Below, in pieces: positions 16,459-24,272 of a DNA stretch of 64,000 bases (the stretch's first letter is position 1; every line of letters begins with the position of its first letter). The notes below the pieces were generated by a model. The model was not told the DNA's origin, did no database searches, and saw only the letters and a program-made list of their open reading frames with translations. The position numbers and the translations under genes were made by a program. This DNA comes from an uncultured Bacteroidaceae bacterium. Lineage in GTDB: Bacteria > Bacteroidota > Bacteroidia > Bacteroidales > Bacteroidaceae. The stretch covers positions 1 through 64,000 of the forward strand of contig CAJODY010000015.1 in NCBI GenBank assembly GCA_905233285.1, in the 5' to 3' direction.

Positions 16459-17532
16459 ATGAAAAGAAAAAACATACAACTGACCCATTGCCGATTGTCA
16501 ATCTTCATTTGTCAATTCGCTATACTTCTTTCACTCCTGCTCCTTGCAGGTTGTGCCGGAGAGAAACATCCTCACGGGCAGCGTCGAAGCAAGGCGTCTC
16601 TCCTTACGCCAACCTCAAGCGGTAATCCATACGAAGTAATGGTCGTAGCCGACGACAGCGTATATTCAGGTTATGCAGGCAAAGCTTTGCAGACCATACT
16701 CGACTACCCTCTTCTCGGACTGCCACAGGCGGAGCCGCAATTCCATAAGAGCCATATTACACAGAAGAACTACAACAAAATCACCAATATCTTCCGTAAT
16801 ATCGTTCGCATCAACATATCACGGGAATATACAAAAGCCAAGATGAGCGTAGAGCGTGATGTCCACTCCACTCCTCAGCTTATCATCACCGTTCAGGGAC
16901 CAAATCAGGTACTTGTCAGTCAATACATTACCGAACATACTCGCGACATCTCATCCCTCATTACATCACAGGAAATCAACACGATGGCAAACAACCTCTA
17001 CTACGAACACAACGTCAAGTTTGCCAAGAAAGTGAAAGAGATGTTCGACTGCGAACTTTACATACCTGTTGACATAAACAAGATGAAGATTGGCAAAGAC
17101 TTCATCTGGGCAAGCGACGACGGACTTTCCGTCATTCAAAACATCTGTATCTACAGTCTGCCCTACGTCAGCGAGAAGATGCTCACACGCAATCCTTACA
17201 TAGCCCTGCGCGACAAAGTAATGGCTGAGAACATACCTGGAGGTCATGAAGGGTCGGTCATGCGTACCAACCACGAATTCGTATGGACTAAAAACATACG
17301 TGTCCGTGACGATGTAGCGATGGAAGCACGCGGACTGTGGGAGATGAGCATTGAAGCAATGGGTGGTCCCTTTGTCAGCCATTCACGCATCGATACCGTA
17401 AACTCGCGCATCATCGTAGTCGAAGGCTTTGTTTATGCTCCCGACAAGATGAAACGAACTATGTTGCGCCGACTCGAGGCAGCACTCTATACACTTGAAT
17501 TACCAACCGACACTAAAACCAAACAACAATGA
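16459..17532 (+). CDS. DUF4837 family lipoprotein
   Basis: 357 residues. The N-terminus has an unusually long basic region before a hydrophobic stretch ending in LLAGC, a lipobox, so the mature protein is a lipid-anchored cell-envelope protein. The body matches DUF4837 as I know it from Bacteroidales (GNPYEVMVVADD near residue 60; a conserved RGLWEMxxxAMGGPFVSH segment near 295). Function unknown. The ATG choice is uncertain because a shorter start would give a more conventional signal peptide. It sits between rlmN (5 nt) and the pdxA-like gene (4-nt overlap), a neighbourhood seen in related genomes. Confidence 0.75.
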   Translation: MKRKNIQLTHCRLSIFICQFAILLSLLLLAGCAGEKHPHGQRRSKASLLTPTSSGNPYEVMVVADDSVYSGYAGKALQTILDYPLLGLPQAEPQFHKSHITQKNYNKITNIFRNIVRINISREYTKAKMSVERDVHSTPQLIITVQGPNQVLVSQYITEHTRDISSLITSQEINTMANNLYYEHNVKFAKKVKEMFDCELYIPVDINKMKIGKDFIWASDDGLSVIQNICIYSLPYVSEKMLTRNPYIALRDKVMAENIPGGHEGSVMRTNHEFVWTKNIRVRDDVAMEARGLWEMSIEAMGGPFVSHSRIDTVNSRIIVVEGFVYAPDKMKRTMLRRLEAALYTLELPTDTKTKQQ

Positions 17533-18614
17533 TAAGAATAGGAATTACCCACGGCGACATCAACGGCACGGGTTACGAAATCATACTCAAGGCATTCGAG
17601 TCTGAAGAACTTCTTTCACTCTGCACTCCGGTCATCTACGGTTCACCGAAGGCAGCCATCTTCCATCGTAAAACCCTTGAGAGTCAGACCAACTTCATCG
17701 TTCGCAACAGCATCAATGAAGTACGCGACCAGAACGTCAACATGATAAACTGTTTCGGCGAGGAAGAACTGAAAATAGAATTCGGCAGTAAATCGGAAGC
17801 CAACCAGGCTATTGCAAAACGTTCGCTCGACCAGGCACTTGCAGACCTCCGTGCCGGTAACATCGATGCCCTCGTAGTATTACCCTGCACCATCGAAGGC
17901 TGTCATTCGCAGTTCGGCTACATCAGTCAGCAGTATAACAACGCTACAGCCCTTCCGCTGCTCGTTTCCGACAATCTATGCGTTGCCTCTGCTACAAACT
18001 TCATCCCTGTGGCAGGCATTCCACGTAAGATAACTACACAACTGCTCACCGACCGTCTCGCCAGTCTGCGTTCCACTCTTCAGCGCGACTTCAGTATCGA
18101 GAGTCCACGTATCGCTGTGCTCTCGCTCAATCCCGTTGACTCCTCCGGCGTCTTTGCCGGCAGCGAGGAGGCAGATGTCATTCAGCCACTCGTGCAGCAA
18201 CTCTTTGACAAGGGTAGCCTCTGTTTTGGTCCCTACACATCAGACCGTATCTTCGGACAGCGTGAATTCGAACACTTCGATGCCATTCTCGCAATGTACA
18301 GCGATCAGGCATCCACTTCGTTCCATACCCTGACCCAGGGCGAAGGGCACCGTTTCCTTTCCGGACTTCCACACGTCATCACTTCACCTATCCACGATGC
18401 ACAGTTGGAGATTGCAGGCAAGGACTCCGCATCTCCGCAGTCCTTCCTCAATGCACTTTACAGCGCCATTGACTGCGTACGTCGCCGTCGTCAGTTCGAC
18501 TCAGCTCGTTCCAACCCATTGCAGAAACAGTTCTACGACCGTCGTGACGACAGCGATAAACTTCGTCTCGATCAGGTATCCAACGATGACGAACCAGAAG
18601 TTTCACTTGTATAG
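17529..18614 (+). CDS. PdxA-family protein lacking the metal-binding residues
   Basis: 361 residues with clear PdxA family framework: ITHGDINGTGYE at the start, PVIYGSPKAA, SPRIAVLSLNP and ILAMYSDQ. PdxA oxidises 4-phosphohydroxy-threonine in vitamin B6 synthesis using a divalent metal held by three histidines. By eye all three are gone: the PGHTEY segment is replaced by FGYISQQY, the T(G/T)H(I/L)P segment reads TNFIPV, and AMYHDQG reads AMYSDQAS. LNPHAG is also changed to LNPVDSS. The C-terminus carries an extra charged tail of about 30 residues. It is probably a divergent paralogue without the original activity. It follows the DUF4837 gene with a 4-nt overlap; the next ORF starts 26 nt later. 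Confidence 0.75.
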   Translation: MIRIGITHGDINGTGYEIILKAFESEELLSLCTPVIYGSPKAAIFHRKTLESQTNFIVRNSINEVRDQNVNMINCFGEEELKIEFGSKSEANQAIAKRSLDQALADLRAGNIDALVVLPCTIEGCHSQFGYISQQYNNATALPLLVSDNLCVASATNFIPVAGIPRKITTQLLTDRLASLRSTLQRDFSIESPRIAVLSLNPVDSSGVFAGSEEADVIQPLVQQLFDKGSLCFGPYTSDRIFGQREFEHFDAILAMYSDQASTSFHTLTQGEGHRFLSGLPHVITSPIHDAQLEIAGKDSASPQSFLNALYSAIDCVRRRRQFDSARSNPLQKQFYDRRDDSDKLRLDQVSNDDEPEVSLV

Positions 18615-18640
18615 CCGACAACTCTAATAGAAGTCTGAAA

Positions 18641-19057
18641 TTGAACTTTAAGCGACTCATAATACAATTTACAGAAGCCGAAGCGTCAGCAATATTCAGC
18701 ACCTTCGTCGATTTCCTCGTCACAGCCCTGCTTGTCGAGTTTGCCGGTTGGTGGTATGTCATAGCCACATCCGTGGGAGCTGCCTGTGGTGGAATAACCA
18801 ATGCCATTATCAACTACAACTGGACCTTCAAAGGCACCGAGCAGCAGAAGCGTACCATCCTCTACCGTTACTTCCTCGTGTGGATAGGCAGTCTTATACT
18901 CAACACAGCCGGCACCACAGGCGTCGCTAACATCCTCTCGCACGACGGTACAGCCAAGGCCTTCGGCATCGTCATGGAGTCAAAGACCATAGTCGCAATA
19001 CTCGTTGCCATCTTCTGGAACTTCGCAATGCAAAAACGATACGTTTATAAAAAATAA
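18641..19057 (+). CDS. GtrA-family small membrane protein
   Basis: 138 residues with four hydrophobic segments and the GtrA pattern: an early FxxVGxxxxxxD-like helix (here SAIFSTFVDFLVTALL), a NYxWTF motif (NYNWTFKG) near residue 65, and a basic end WNFAMQKRYVYKK. GtrA proteins are thought to flip lipid-linked sugars or polyprenyl intermediates. The start is a TTG because no ATG fits. It is followed 8 nt later by a CDP-alcohol phosphatidyltransferase, suggesting a joint role in a membrane lipid or glycolipid pathway. Confidence 0.75.
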   Translation: MNFKRLIIQFTEAEASAIFSTFVDFLVTALLVEFAGWWYVIATSVGAACGGITNAIINYNWTFKGTEQQKRTILYRYFLVWIGSLILNTAGTTGVANILSHDGTAKAFGIVMESKTIVAILVAIFWNFAMQKRYVYKK

Positions 19058-19065
19058 CAGACACA

Positions 19066-19728
19066 ATGACTTTCAACGATTTCCGCAATGCCATCCAGCA
19101 TGCAGTATATGTAATCATCGACCCCTTCGTACGCCTCATGGTACGTTGTGGAGTTACACCTAACATGATGACAACAGTAGGATTGCTGGGCAACATTTTC
19201 GCAGCTGCCCTCTTTATCTACTCCGCACTTTACGTGCCTGCTGACAACTTCACGTTTGTAGGATATGCCGGACTCACCATCATCCTCTTCTCCATCTTTG
19301 ATATGGTCGATGGCTACATGGCCCGTACAGCTAACATGTGTACCACCTTCGGAGCCTTTTACGACTCTGTTCTCGACCGCTACTGCGAACTCTTCACCCT
19401 TTCGGGCATAGCATTCTACTTCGTTCAGCATGGCTACTCTGTCGGAGCCGTCATCACATTCCTTTCCCTCATCGGCAGCATTATGGTCAGCTACGTTCGT
19501 GCCCGTGCCGAAGGTCTTGGCCTTGAATGCAAGGTAGGACTCATGCAACGTCCTGAACGAGTAGTTCTCACCAGTTTCGGAGGCATGCTTTGCGGCCTAC
19601 TTGCTCCAGTCGTTCGCGACAGCTTCGACCCTATGTGGATTCTGCTGGTTCCGCAGATAATAATAGCTCTGCTTGCAAACTACACAGCCTTCGTTCGCAT
19701 CAATCACGTTCGTAAACTCCTCAAATGA
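19066..19728 (+). CDS. CDP-alcohol phosphatidyltransferase
   Basis: 220 residues, multi-pass. The signature D-G-x2-A-R-x8-G-x3-D-x3-D is complete: DMVDGYMARTANMCTTFG followed by AFYDSVLDR (residues about 83-109). The enzyme joins a CDP-activated lipid with an alcohol such as inositol phosphate, glycerol phosphate or serine. The alcohol cannot be read from sequence. Its neighbours, a GtrA protein and a PAP2/AUR1-like protein overlapping by 4 nt, resemble the inositol-lipid gene cluster described in Bacteroides, so a phosphatidylinositol-phosphate synthase role is a reasonable hypothesis. No myo-inositol-phosphate synthase gene is seen in this window. Confidence 0.82.
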   Translation: MTFNDFRNAIQHAVYVIIDPFVRLMVRCGVTPNMMTTVGLLGNIFAAALFIYSALYVPADNFTFVGYAGLTIILFSIFDMVDGYMARTANMCTTFGAFYDSVLDRYCELFTLSGIAFYFVQHGYSVGAVITFLSLIGSIMVSYVRARAEGLGLECKVGLMQRPERVVLTSFGGMLCGLLAPVVRDSFDPMWILLVPQIIIALLANYTAFVRINHVRKLLK

Positions 19729-20471
19729 AGCGTTTCCTCCTCACCATACTGCCGTTCCTGCTCTTCGGCTTCATCTACAACTCCATGCGCTACTTCCCCA
19801 ACTACCTTTTCGGGTCAGTTGACATCGAAGGCGTGTATCACCTTGAGCAGCAACTCTTCGGCATCCTTTCAGGTGGCGAAATCCTGACACCAAACGAATA
19901 CTGCATGCGCCACCACACAGCCCTGCTCGACATCCTTTCAGGTCTCTTCTACCTCTGTTGGGTGCCCCTGCCTATCTTCTATTGCGTTTGGCTCTTCTTC
20001 ACAGGTGAGAAATCGCTTGCCCTGCGATTCTCATCCGCATTCCTATTCGTCAATCTCGTTGGCTTCTGCGGATACTATATCCATCCGGCAGCACCACCTT
20101 GGTATGTAATGCAGTATGGATTCGAACTCATCTATAATACTCCGGGCAACGTGGCTGGCTTCGACCACTTCGACACCCTTCTCGGCATTCCCGTTTTCCA
20201 TTCTATCTATTCAGGCAATGCCAACGTCTTTGCAGCCATCCCTTCGCTCCATGCTGCCTACTGCCCCATTGCCCTGTTCTATGCCTTGAAGGTTCGCAAC
20301 AACGCAGTATGGATTACAATTCTAACTATTGTATCCGTTGGCATCTGGTTCTCAGCCGTCTATAGCTGTCACCACTACATCATCGACGTTCTTCTGGGCA
20401 TTCTCACCACCATCGTGGGTATCACACTCTTCGAACTCATCTATTGTAAAATTACGAAGAGACAGTCATAA
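19725..20471 (+). CDS. PAP2/AUR1-like membrane phosphatase or phosphotransferase
   Basis: 248 residues, about six membrane helices. The PAP2 active-site motifs are visible in the second half: IPSLHAAY near residue 170 and the CHHYIIDVLLG block near 215 with the catalytic His and Asp. This arrangement resembles eukaryotic AUR1 and bacterial inositol-phosphorylceramide synthases more than soluble acid phosphatases. It overlaps the CDP-alcohol transferase by 4 nt and closes the cluster. The substrate is unproven; a simple lipid-phosphate phosphatase is the alternative. Confidence 0.75.
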   Translation: MKRFLLTILPFLLFGFIYNSMRYFPNYLFGSVDIEGVYHLEQQLFGILSGGEILTPNEYCMRHHTALLDILSGLFYLCWVPLPIFYCVWLFFTGEKSLALRFSSAFLFVNLVGFCGYYIHPAAPPWYVMQYGFELIYNTPGNVAGFDHFDTLLGIPVFHSIYSGNANVFAAIPSLHAAYCPIALFYALKVRNNAVWITILTIVSVGIWFSAVYSCHHYIIDVLLGILTTIVGITLFELIYCKITKRQS

Positions 20472-20520
20472 TCAGACTGCGAAGAATACGAACTTTTACC
20501 ACGCGCCTGCCGTGCTGAAA

Positions 20521-20586
20521 TTCCAAGCGCTTAGAATTTTATTTCCAAGCACTTGGAATTTTATTTCTAAGCGCTTGGAATTTTTA
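20521..20586. repeat. Three tandem 22-bp palindromic repeats
   Basis: Exact 22-bp spacing of TTCCAAGCGCTTAGAATTTTAT, TTCCAAGCACTTGGAATTTTAT and a third TTCTAAGCGCTTGGAA copy. Each holds an imperfect palindrome around CCAAGCGCTTGG, and changes in one arm are not always compensated. They may be a protein-binding array, a REP-like element or a transcription end for the lipid cluster. Confidence 0.75.
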
Positions 20587-20723
20587 CGCCCCTCCCACAC
20601 CCCAAAATGGCTTCCGACTCATCACAAAGTATCGGATAGGAGGCGCTGACTGAGCATTAGAAAAAAAATGTAAAAAACGCAGTTTATTTTCCAAATAGCC
20701 ATTAATTATTTATATAAAATGTG

Positions 20724-20731
20724 TACCTTTG
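20724..20731 (+). promoter_or_regulatory. -7 box of the oad operon
   Basis: TACCTTTG followed by CAAGGAT, similar in context to the box at 272-286. It sits 72 nt before the oadG ATG. No good -33 TTTG was found. Confidence 0.45.
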
Positions 20732-20802
20732 CAAGGATTATGGCTCATTGGGTATTGAGTTTTTTAAAGTAAGAAGATTTTTAACCAAAAACAACAATAG
20801 GA

Positions 20803-21062
20803 ATGATAACAAACGACATTTTCGGAGCTTTGCAACTGATGGTGGTCGGTTCTGCATTCTGCTCATCGTGATAGGGTTGGGCACGCTGCTCATCAAGCTC
20901 GTAAACAAGTATGCACCTGAGGAGGTGACAAGTCAGAAGCCGGTGGCTGCCGCTCAGGCTGCTGCACAGCAGGTTGACGCAACTGTGAAGGCTGTAATCG
21001 ATGCTGTAGTGGCTCAGATTACAGGCGGCAAGGGTCATACTGAGAAAATAACGAAATTATAA
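20803..21062 (+). pseudogene. oadG: Na+-pumping decarboxylase gamma subunit, frameshifted
   Basis: The gamma subunit is a small one-helix membrane protein that holds the alpha and beta subunits of the sodium-pumping decarboxylase together. From the ATG at 20803 the frame reads MITNDIFGALQLMVVG, a normal start of the transmembrane helix, and then runs into a stop. The adjacent frame continues with FCILLIVIGLGTLLIKLVN, the expected second half of the helix, a PEE segment and an Ala-rich linker to 21062. Homologues have about four residues more at the junction (20847-20853), so a deletion of about 13 nt is the simplest explanation. A frame running through from 20721 exists but its first 45 residues are not OadG-like. 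Followed 24 nt later by oadA. Confidence 0.65.
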
Positions 21063-21086
21063 ACGTAACTCAATAAGAATTAAACA

Positions 21087-22925
21087 ATGGGAAAAGAAGT
21101 AAAGTTTTCGTTGGTCTTTCGTGATATGTGGCAGAGTGCTGGTAAGTATCAGCCACGTGTTGACCAACTCGTAAAGGTAGCTCCAGCCATCATCAAGATG
21201 GGATGTTTCGACCGTGTCGAGACTAACGGTGGAGGTTTTGAACAAGTAAATCTTCTCTTCGGAGAGAACCCAAATAAAGCGGTACGCGCATGGACAAAGC
21301 CTTTCCACGAGGCTGGCATTCAGACTCACATGCTTGACCGCGCCCTGAATGGTCTGCGCATGAGTCCGGTACCAAAGGATGTGCGCCGTCTGTTCTATAA
21401 GGTGAAGAAGGCTCAGGGTACGGACATTACACGTATCTTCTGCGGTCTGAACGACCCTCGCAACGTGATTCCATCAATCGGATATGCTAAGGAGGCAGGC
21501 ATGATTGCTCAGGCTTCGCTCTGCATCACTTACTCCCCTATCCACACAGTGGAATATTACGTAAATCTTGCTAAGCAGTTTATCGATGCAGGTGCTGATG
21601 AAATCTGTCTGAAGGATATGGCTGGTATCGGTCGTCCTGTATCGCTGGGTAAGATTGTAGCTGGAATCAAAGCTTATAAGAAGAATATCATCATACAGTA
21701 TCACAGCCACGCTGGTCCTGGTTTCAACATGGCAAGCATTCTTGAGGTATGTGAGGCTGGATGTGACTATATCGACACAGGTATGTCGCCTCTGTCATGG
21801 GGTACTGGTCATGCCGACATCATTACCGTTCAGGAAATGCTGAAGGATGCCGGATTCAAGGTGAAAGAAATCAATATGGCTGCCTATATGGAGGTACGTA
21901 CTCAGATTCAGGAGATGTGCGACGACTTCCTCGGCTATTACATACCGGAACTGAACCATATCAACAACTCTCTGCTCGTGAAGCCGGGTCTGCCAGGTGG
22001 TATGATGGGTTCGCTGATGACCGACCTCGAAGACAACCTGAAGTCGCTGAACAAGTGGAAGGTAAAGAACGGACAGCCCGAACTGACTACCGACGACCTG
22101 CTGGTGAAGCTGTTCGACGAGGTTGCATACGTTTGGCCTAAGGTTGGTTATCCATGTCTGGTGACTCCGTTCTCGCAGTATGTGAAGAACCTTGCCCTGA
22201 TGAACGTGATTCAGATGGAGAAAGGCAAGGAGCGCTGGTCGATGATTGCCGACACTATTTGGGATATGATTCTTGGTAAGGCAGGTCAACTGCCTGGTCC
22301 TGTAGCTCCTGAGCTCATCAAGATGGCTAAGGAACAGGGACGCGAATTCGAGACTCAGGATCCGCAGTCGTATTTCCCCGACAAGTTGGATGAGTTCCGC
22401 AAGGAGATGAAGGAGAACGGATGGGAACTTGGTGAGGACGACGAAGAGTTGTTCGAATTGGCTATGCACCCAGAGCAGTATCGTGCTTACAAGAGCGGTA
22501 AGGCTAAGGCTGACTTCGAAGCAGACCTTGCAAAGCGTAAGGCTGCCAAAAACGCTCCGGCTGCAGGTGGTGAAGGTCCTAAGTCGGTAACTGTTCAGGT
22601 AAATGGCGTGAACTATAAAGTTGACATTGCTTACGGCGATGCTGTTCCAGCTCCTGCTGCTGGTGCCGCCCCACAGACTGCTCCAACTGGCGAAGGCGAG
22701 GATATCGTAGCTCCGCTTGAAGGTAAGTTCTACCTTGTGAAGGACAATTCTGAAACTCCTAAGAAAGTGGGCGATGCTGTTCAGGCTGGCGACACACTCG
22801 GATATATCGAGGCTATGAAGACCTTCAATGCTATCCGTGCAGACAAGGCAGGTGTTATCACAGCTATTCTCGTAGCATCCGGCGACTCTGTAGAAGAAGA
22901 CGATCCAATTATGAAAATGGCTTAA
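21087..22925 (+). CDS. oadA: Oxaloacetate decarboxylase alpha subunit (carboxyltransferase-biotin)
   Basis: 612 residues. The N-terminal TIM-barrel carboxyltransferase has a RDMWQS segment near residue 12 (RDAHQS in most relatives), the ICLKDMAG lysine motif near 173 and an H-x-H metal pair in YHSHAG near 210. A conserved domain follows to about 470, then an Ala/Pro-rich linker, and a C-terminal biotinyl domain with the acceptor lysine in EAMKT (usually EAMKM). The enzyme moves CO2 from oxaloacetate to biotin; the beta subunit then decarboxylates it and pumps Na+. Oxaloacetate is the usual substrate, but related decarboxylases cannot be excluded. Placed between oadG and oadB (9 nt). Confidence 0.88.
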   Translation: MGKEVKFSLVFRDMWQSAGKYQPRVDQLVKVAPAIIKMGCFDRVETNGGGFEQVNLLFGENPNKAVRAWTKPFHEAGIQTHMLDRALNGLRMSPVPKDVRRLFYKVKKAQGTDITRIFCGLNDPRNVIPSIGYAKEAGMIAQASLCITYSPIHTVEYYVNLAKQFIDAGADEICLKDMAGIGRPVSLGKIVAGIKAYKKNIIIQYHSHAGPGFNMASILEVCEAGCDYIDTGMSPLSWGTGHADIITVQEMLKDAGFKVKEINMAAYMEVRTQIQEMCDDFLGYYIPELNHINNSLLVKPGLPGGMMGSLMTDLEDNLKSLNKWKVKNGQPELTTDDLLVKLFDEVAYVWPKVGYPCLVTPFSQYVKNLALMNVIQMEKGKERWSMIADTIWDMILGKAGQLPGPVAPELIKMAKEQGREFETQDPQSYFPDKLDEFRKEMKENGWELGEDDEELFELAMHPEQYRAYKSGKAKADFEADLAKRKAAKNAPAAGGEGPKSVTVQVNGVNYKVDIAYGDAVPAPAAGAAPQTAPTGEGEDIVAPLEGKFYLVKDNSETPKKVGDAVQAGDTLGYIEAMKTFNAIRADKAGVITAILVASGDSVEEDDPIMKMA

Positions 22926-22934
22926 GACTGAGGT

Positions 22935-24197
22935 ATGGAACAAATATTTGAAAACTTGTATCAGATGACGGCGTTTTCAGACATCGTCGCATCGAACGGT
23001 ACTTATATAATAATGTATTTGCTTGCCTTCGTACTGCTGTACTTGGGTATAGTGAAACATTTCGAGCCACTGCTGCTCATCCCAATCGCTTTCGGAGTGT
23101 TGATTGCCAACTTCCCGGGCGGTGATATGGGTGTGTATCAGGCAGACGAGACGGGTCGCATCGTGGACGCTTCGGGCAAGGTGCTGACCGAGAATATATG
23201 GGATATGTCGCTCCCTGCGATTGCACACGATCTGGGACTGATGAATTTCCTGTATTACATGCTTATCAAGACGGGATTCCTGCCGCCTGTGATTTTCATG
23301 GGTGTAGGTGCGCTAACTGACTTCGGTCCGATGTTGCGTAATCTGCGTCTTTCTATCTTCGGTGCTGCTGCCCAGCTGGGTATTTTTGCTGTGCTGCTCG
23401 TAGCAGTTGGTAGCGGATTCTTCAATATCAAAGAAGCTGCATCGCTTGGTATCATTGGTGGTGCCGACGGACCAACAGCTATCTTCACTACCATCAAATT
23501 GGCTCCACACCTCTTGGCTCCTATCGCTATTGCAGCGTATTCATACATGGCTCTTGTGCCTGTCATCATTCCGTTGGTTGTGAAACTGACCTGCTCGGAA
23601 AAGGAACTGCGCATCAACATGAAGGAGCAGGATAAGTTGTTCCCACCGACGAACAAGATGAAGAACGAGAAGGTTATCAAGATTATCTTCCCAATCGCTG
23701 TAACTACTATCGTGGCTCTTCTCGTGCCGACAGCCGTAAGCCTTATCGGTATGCTTATGTTCGGTAACCTGCTGAAAGAGATTGGTTCAGATACGAGCCG
23801 TCTGTTCGATACTATCTCGAACTCCATCATGAACACAGCAACTGTGTTCCTCGGACTCTGCGTAGGAGCTACGATGACCGTTCAGGCATTCCTCAACTGG
23901 ACTACTATCGGTATCGTCATCGGCGGTTTCTTTGCTTTCGGACTCTCAATCGCTTCGGGTATCTTCATGGTGAAGATTACGAATCTGTTCTCGAAGAAGA
24001 AGATTAATCCGCTCATCGGAGCTACAGGACTGAGTGCCGTACCAATGGCAAGCCGTGTGTGCAACGAGATTTCAACTAAGTACGACCCAAAGAACCACGT
24101 ACTGAACTACTGCATGTCGTCGAACGTCAGCGGAGTTATCGGTTCGGCTGTGGCTGCGGGTGTGCTCATCTCATTCCTCCAGAACATCACATTATAA
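22935..24197 (+). CDS. oadB: Sodium-pumping decarboxylase beta subunit
   Basis: 420 residues with about 10 hydrophobic helices. Family landmarks are present: FGPMLRNLR, GIIGGADGPTAIF near residues 174-186 with the coupling aspartate, and the C-terminal SNVSGVIGSAVAAG. It decarboxylates carboxybiotin on the alpha subunit and exports Na+ across the inner membrane. It follows oadA by 9 nt and completes the operon; without a working gamma subunit the complex would be expected to assemble poorly, which makes the oadG frameshift notable. Confidence 0.92.
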   Translation: MEQIFENLYQMTAFSDIVASNGTYIIMYLLAFVLLYLGIVKHFEPLLLIPIAFGVLIANFPGGDMGVYQADETGRIVDASGKVLTENIWDMSLPAIAHDLGLMNFLYYMLIKTGFLPPVIFMGVGALTDFGPMLRNLRLSIFGAAAQLGIFAVLLVAVGSGFFNIKEAASLGIIGGADGPTAIFTTIKLAPHLLAPIAIAAYSYMALVPVIIPLVVKLTCSEKELRINMKEQDKLFPPTNKMKNEKVIKIIFPIAVTTIVALLVPTAVSLIGMLMFGNLLKEIGSDTSRLFDTISNSIMNTATVFLGLCVGATMTVQAFLNWTTIGIVIGGFFAFGLSIASGIFMVKITNLFSKKKINPLIGATGLSAVPMASRVCNEISTKYDPKNHVLNYCMSSNVSGVIGSAVAAGVLISFLQNITL

Positions 24198-24214
24198 TAA
24201 ACCATTTATAAACC

Positions 24215-24252
24215 CAGCCCTATCCTGCTCCTTTCTGTGGGCAGGAGGGCTT
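24215..24252 (+). terminator. Hairpin between oadB and the aldolase gene
   Basis: AGCCCT (24216-24221) pairs with AGGGCT (24246-24251), with CCTGC/GCAGG continuing inward. No run of Ts follows, so termination efficiency is uncertain. Confidence 0.45.
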
Positions 24253-24272
24253 AAACAAAATCAATTAGCTCT

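Larger units (their letters stand above)
20472..20802. other. Intergenic region with palindromic repeats and the oad promoter
   Basis: 331 bp without a convincing gene. It contains the three 22-bp palindromic repeats at 20521-20586, an AT-rich stretch at 20655-20720, and the -7 box at 20724-20731, leaving a leader of about 70 nt before oadG. No riboswitch-like fold was recognised. Confidence 0.6.

Noticed and set aside
20521-20586. CRISPR array
   Set aside because: Tandem units are contiguous with no spacers.
21795-22943. 382-codon antisense ORF opposite oadA
   Set aside because: Shadow frame of a strongly codon-biased gene; no recognisable domain.
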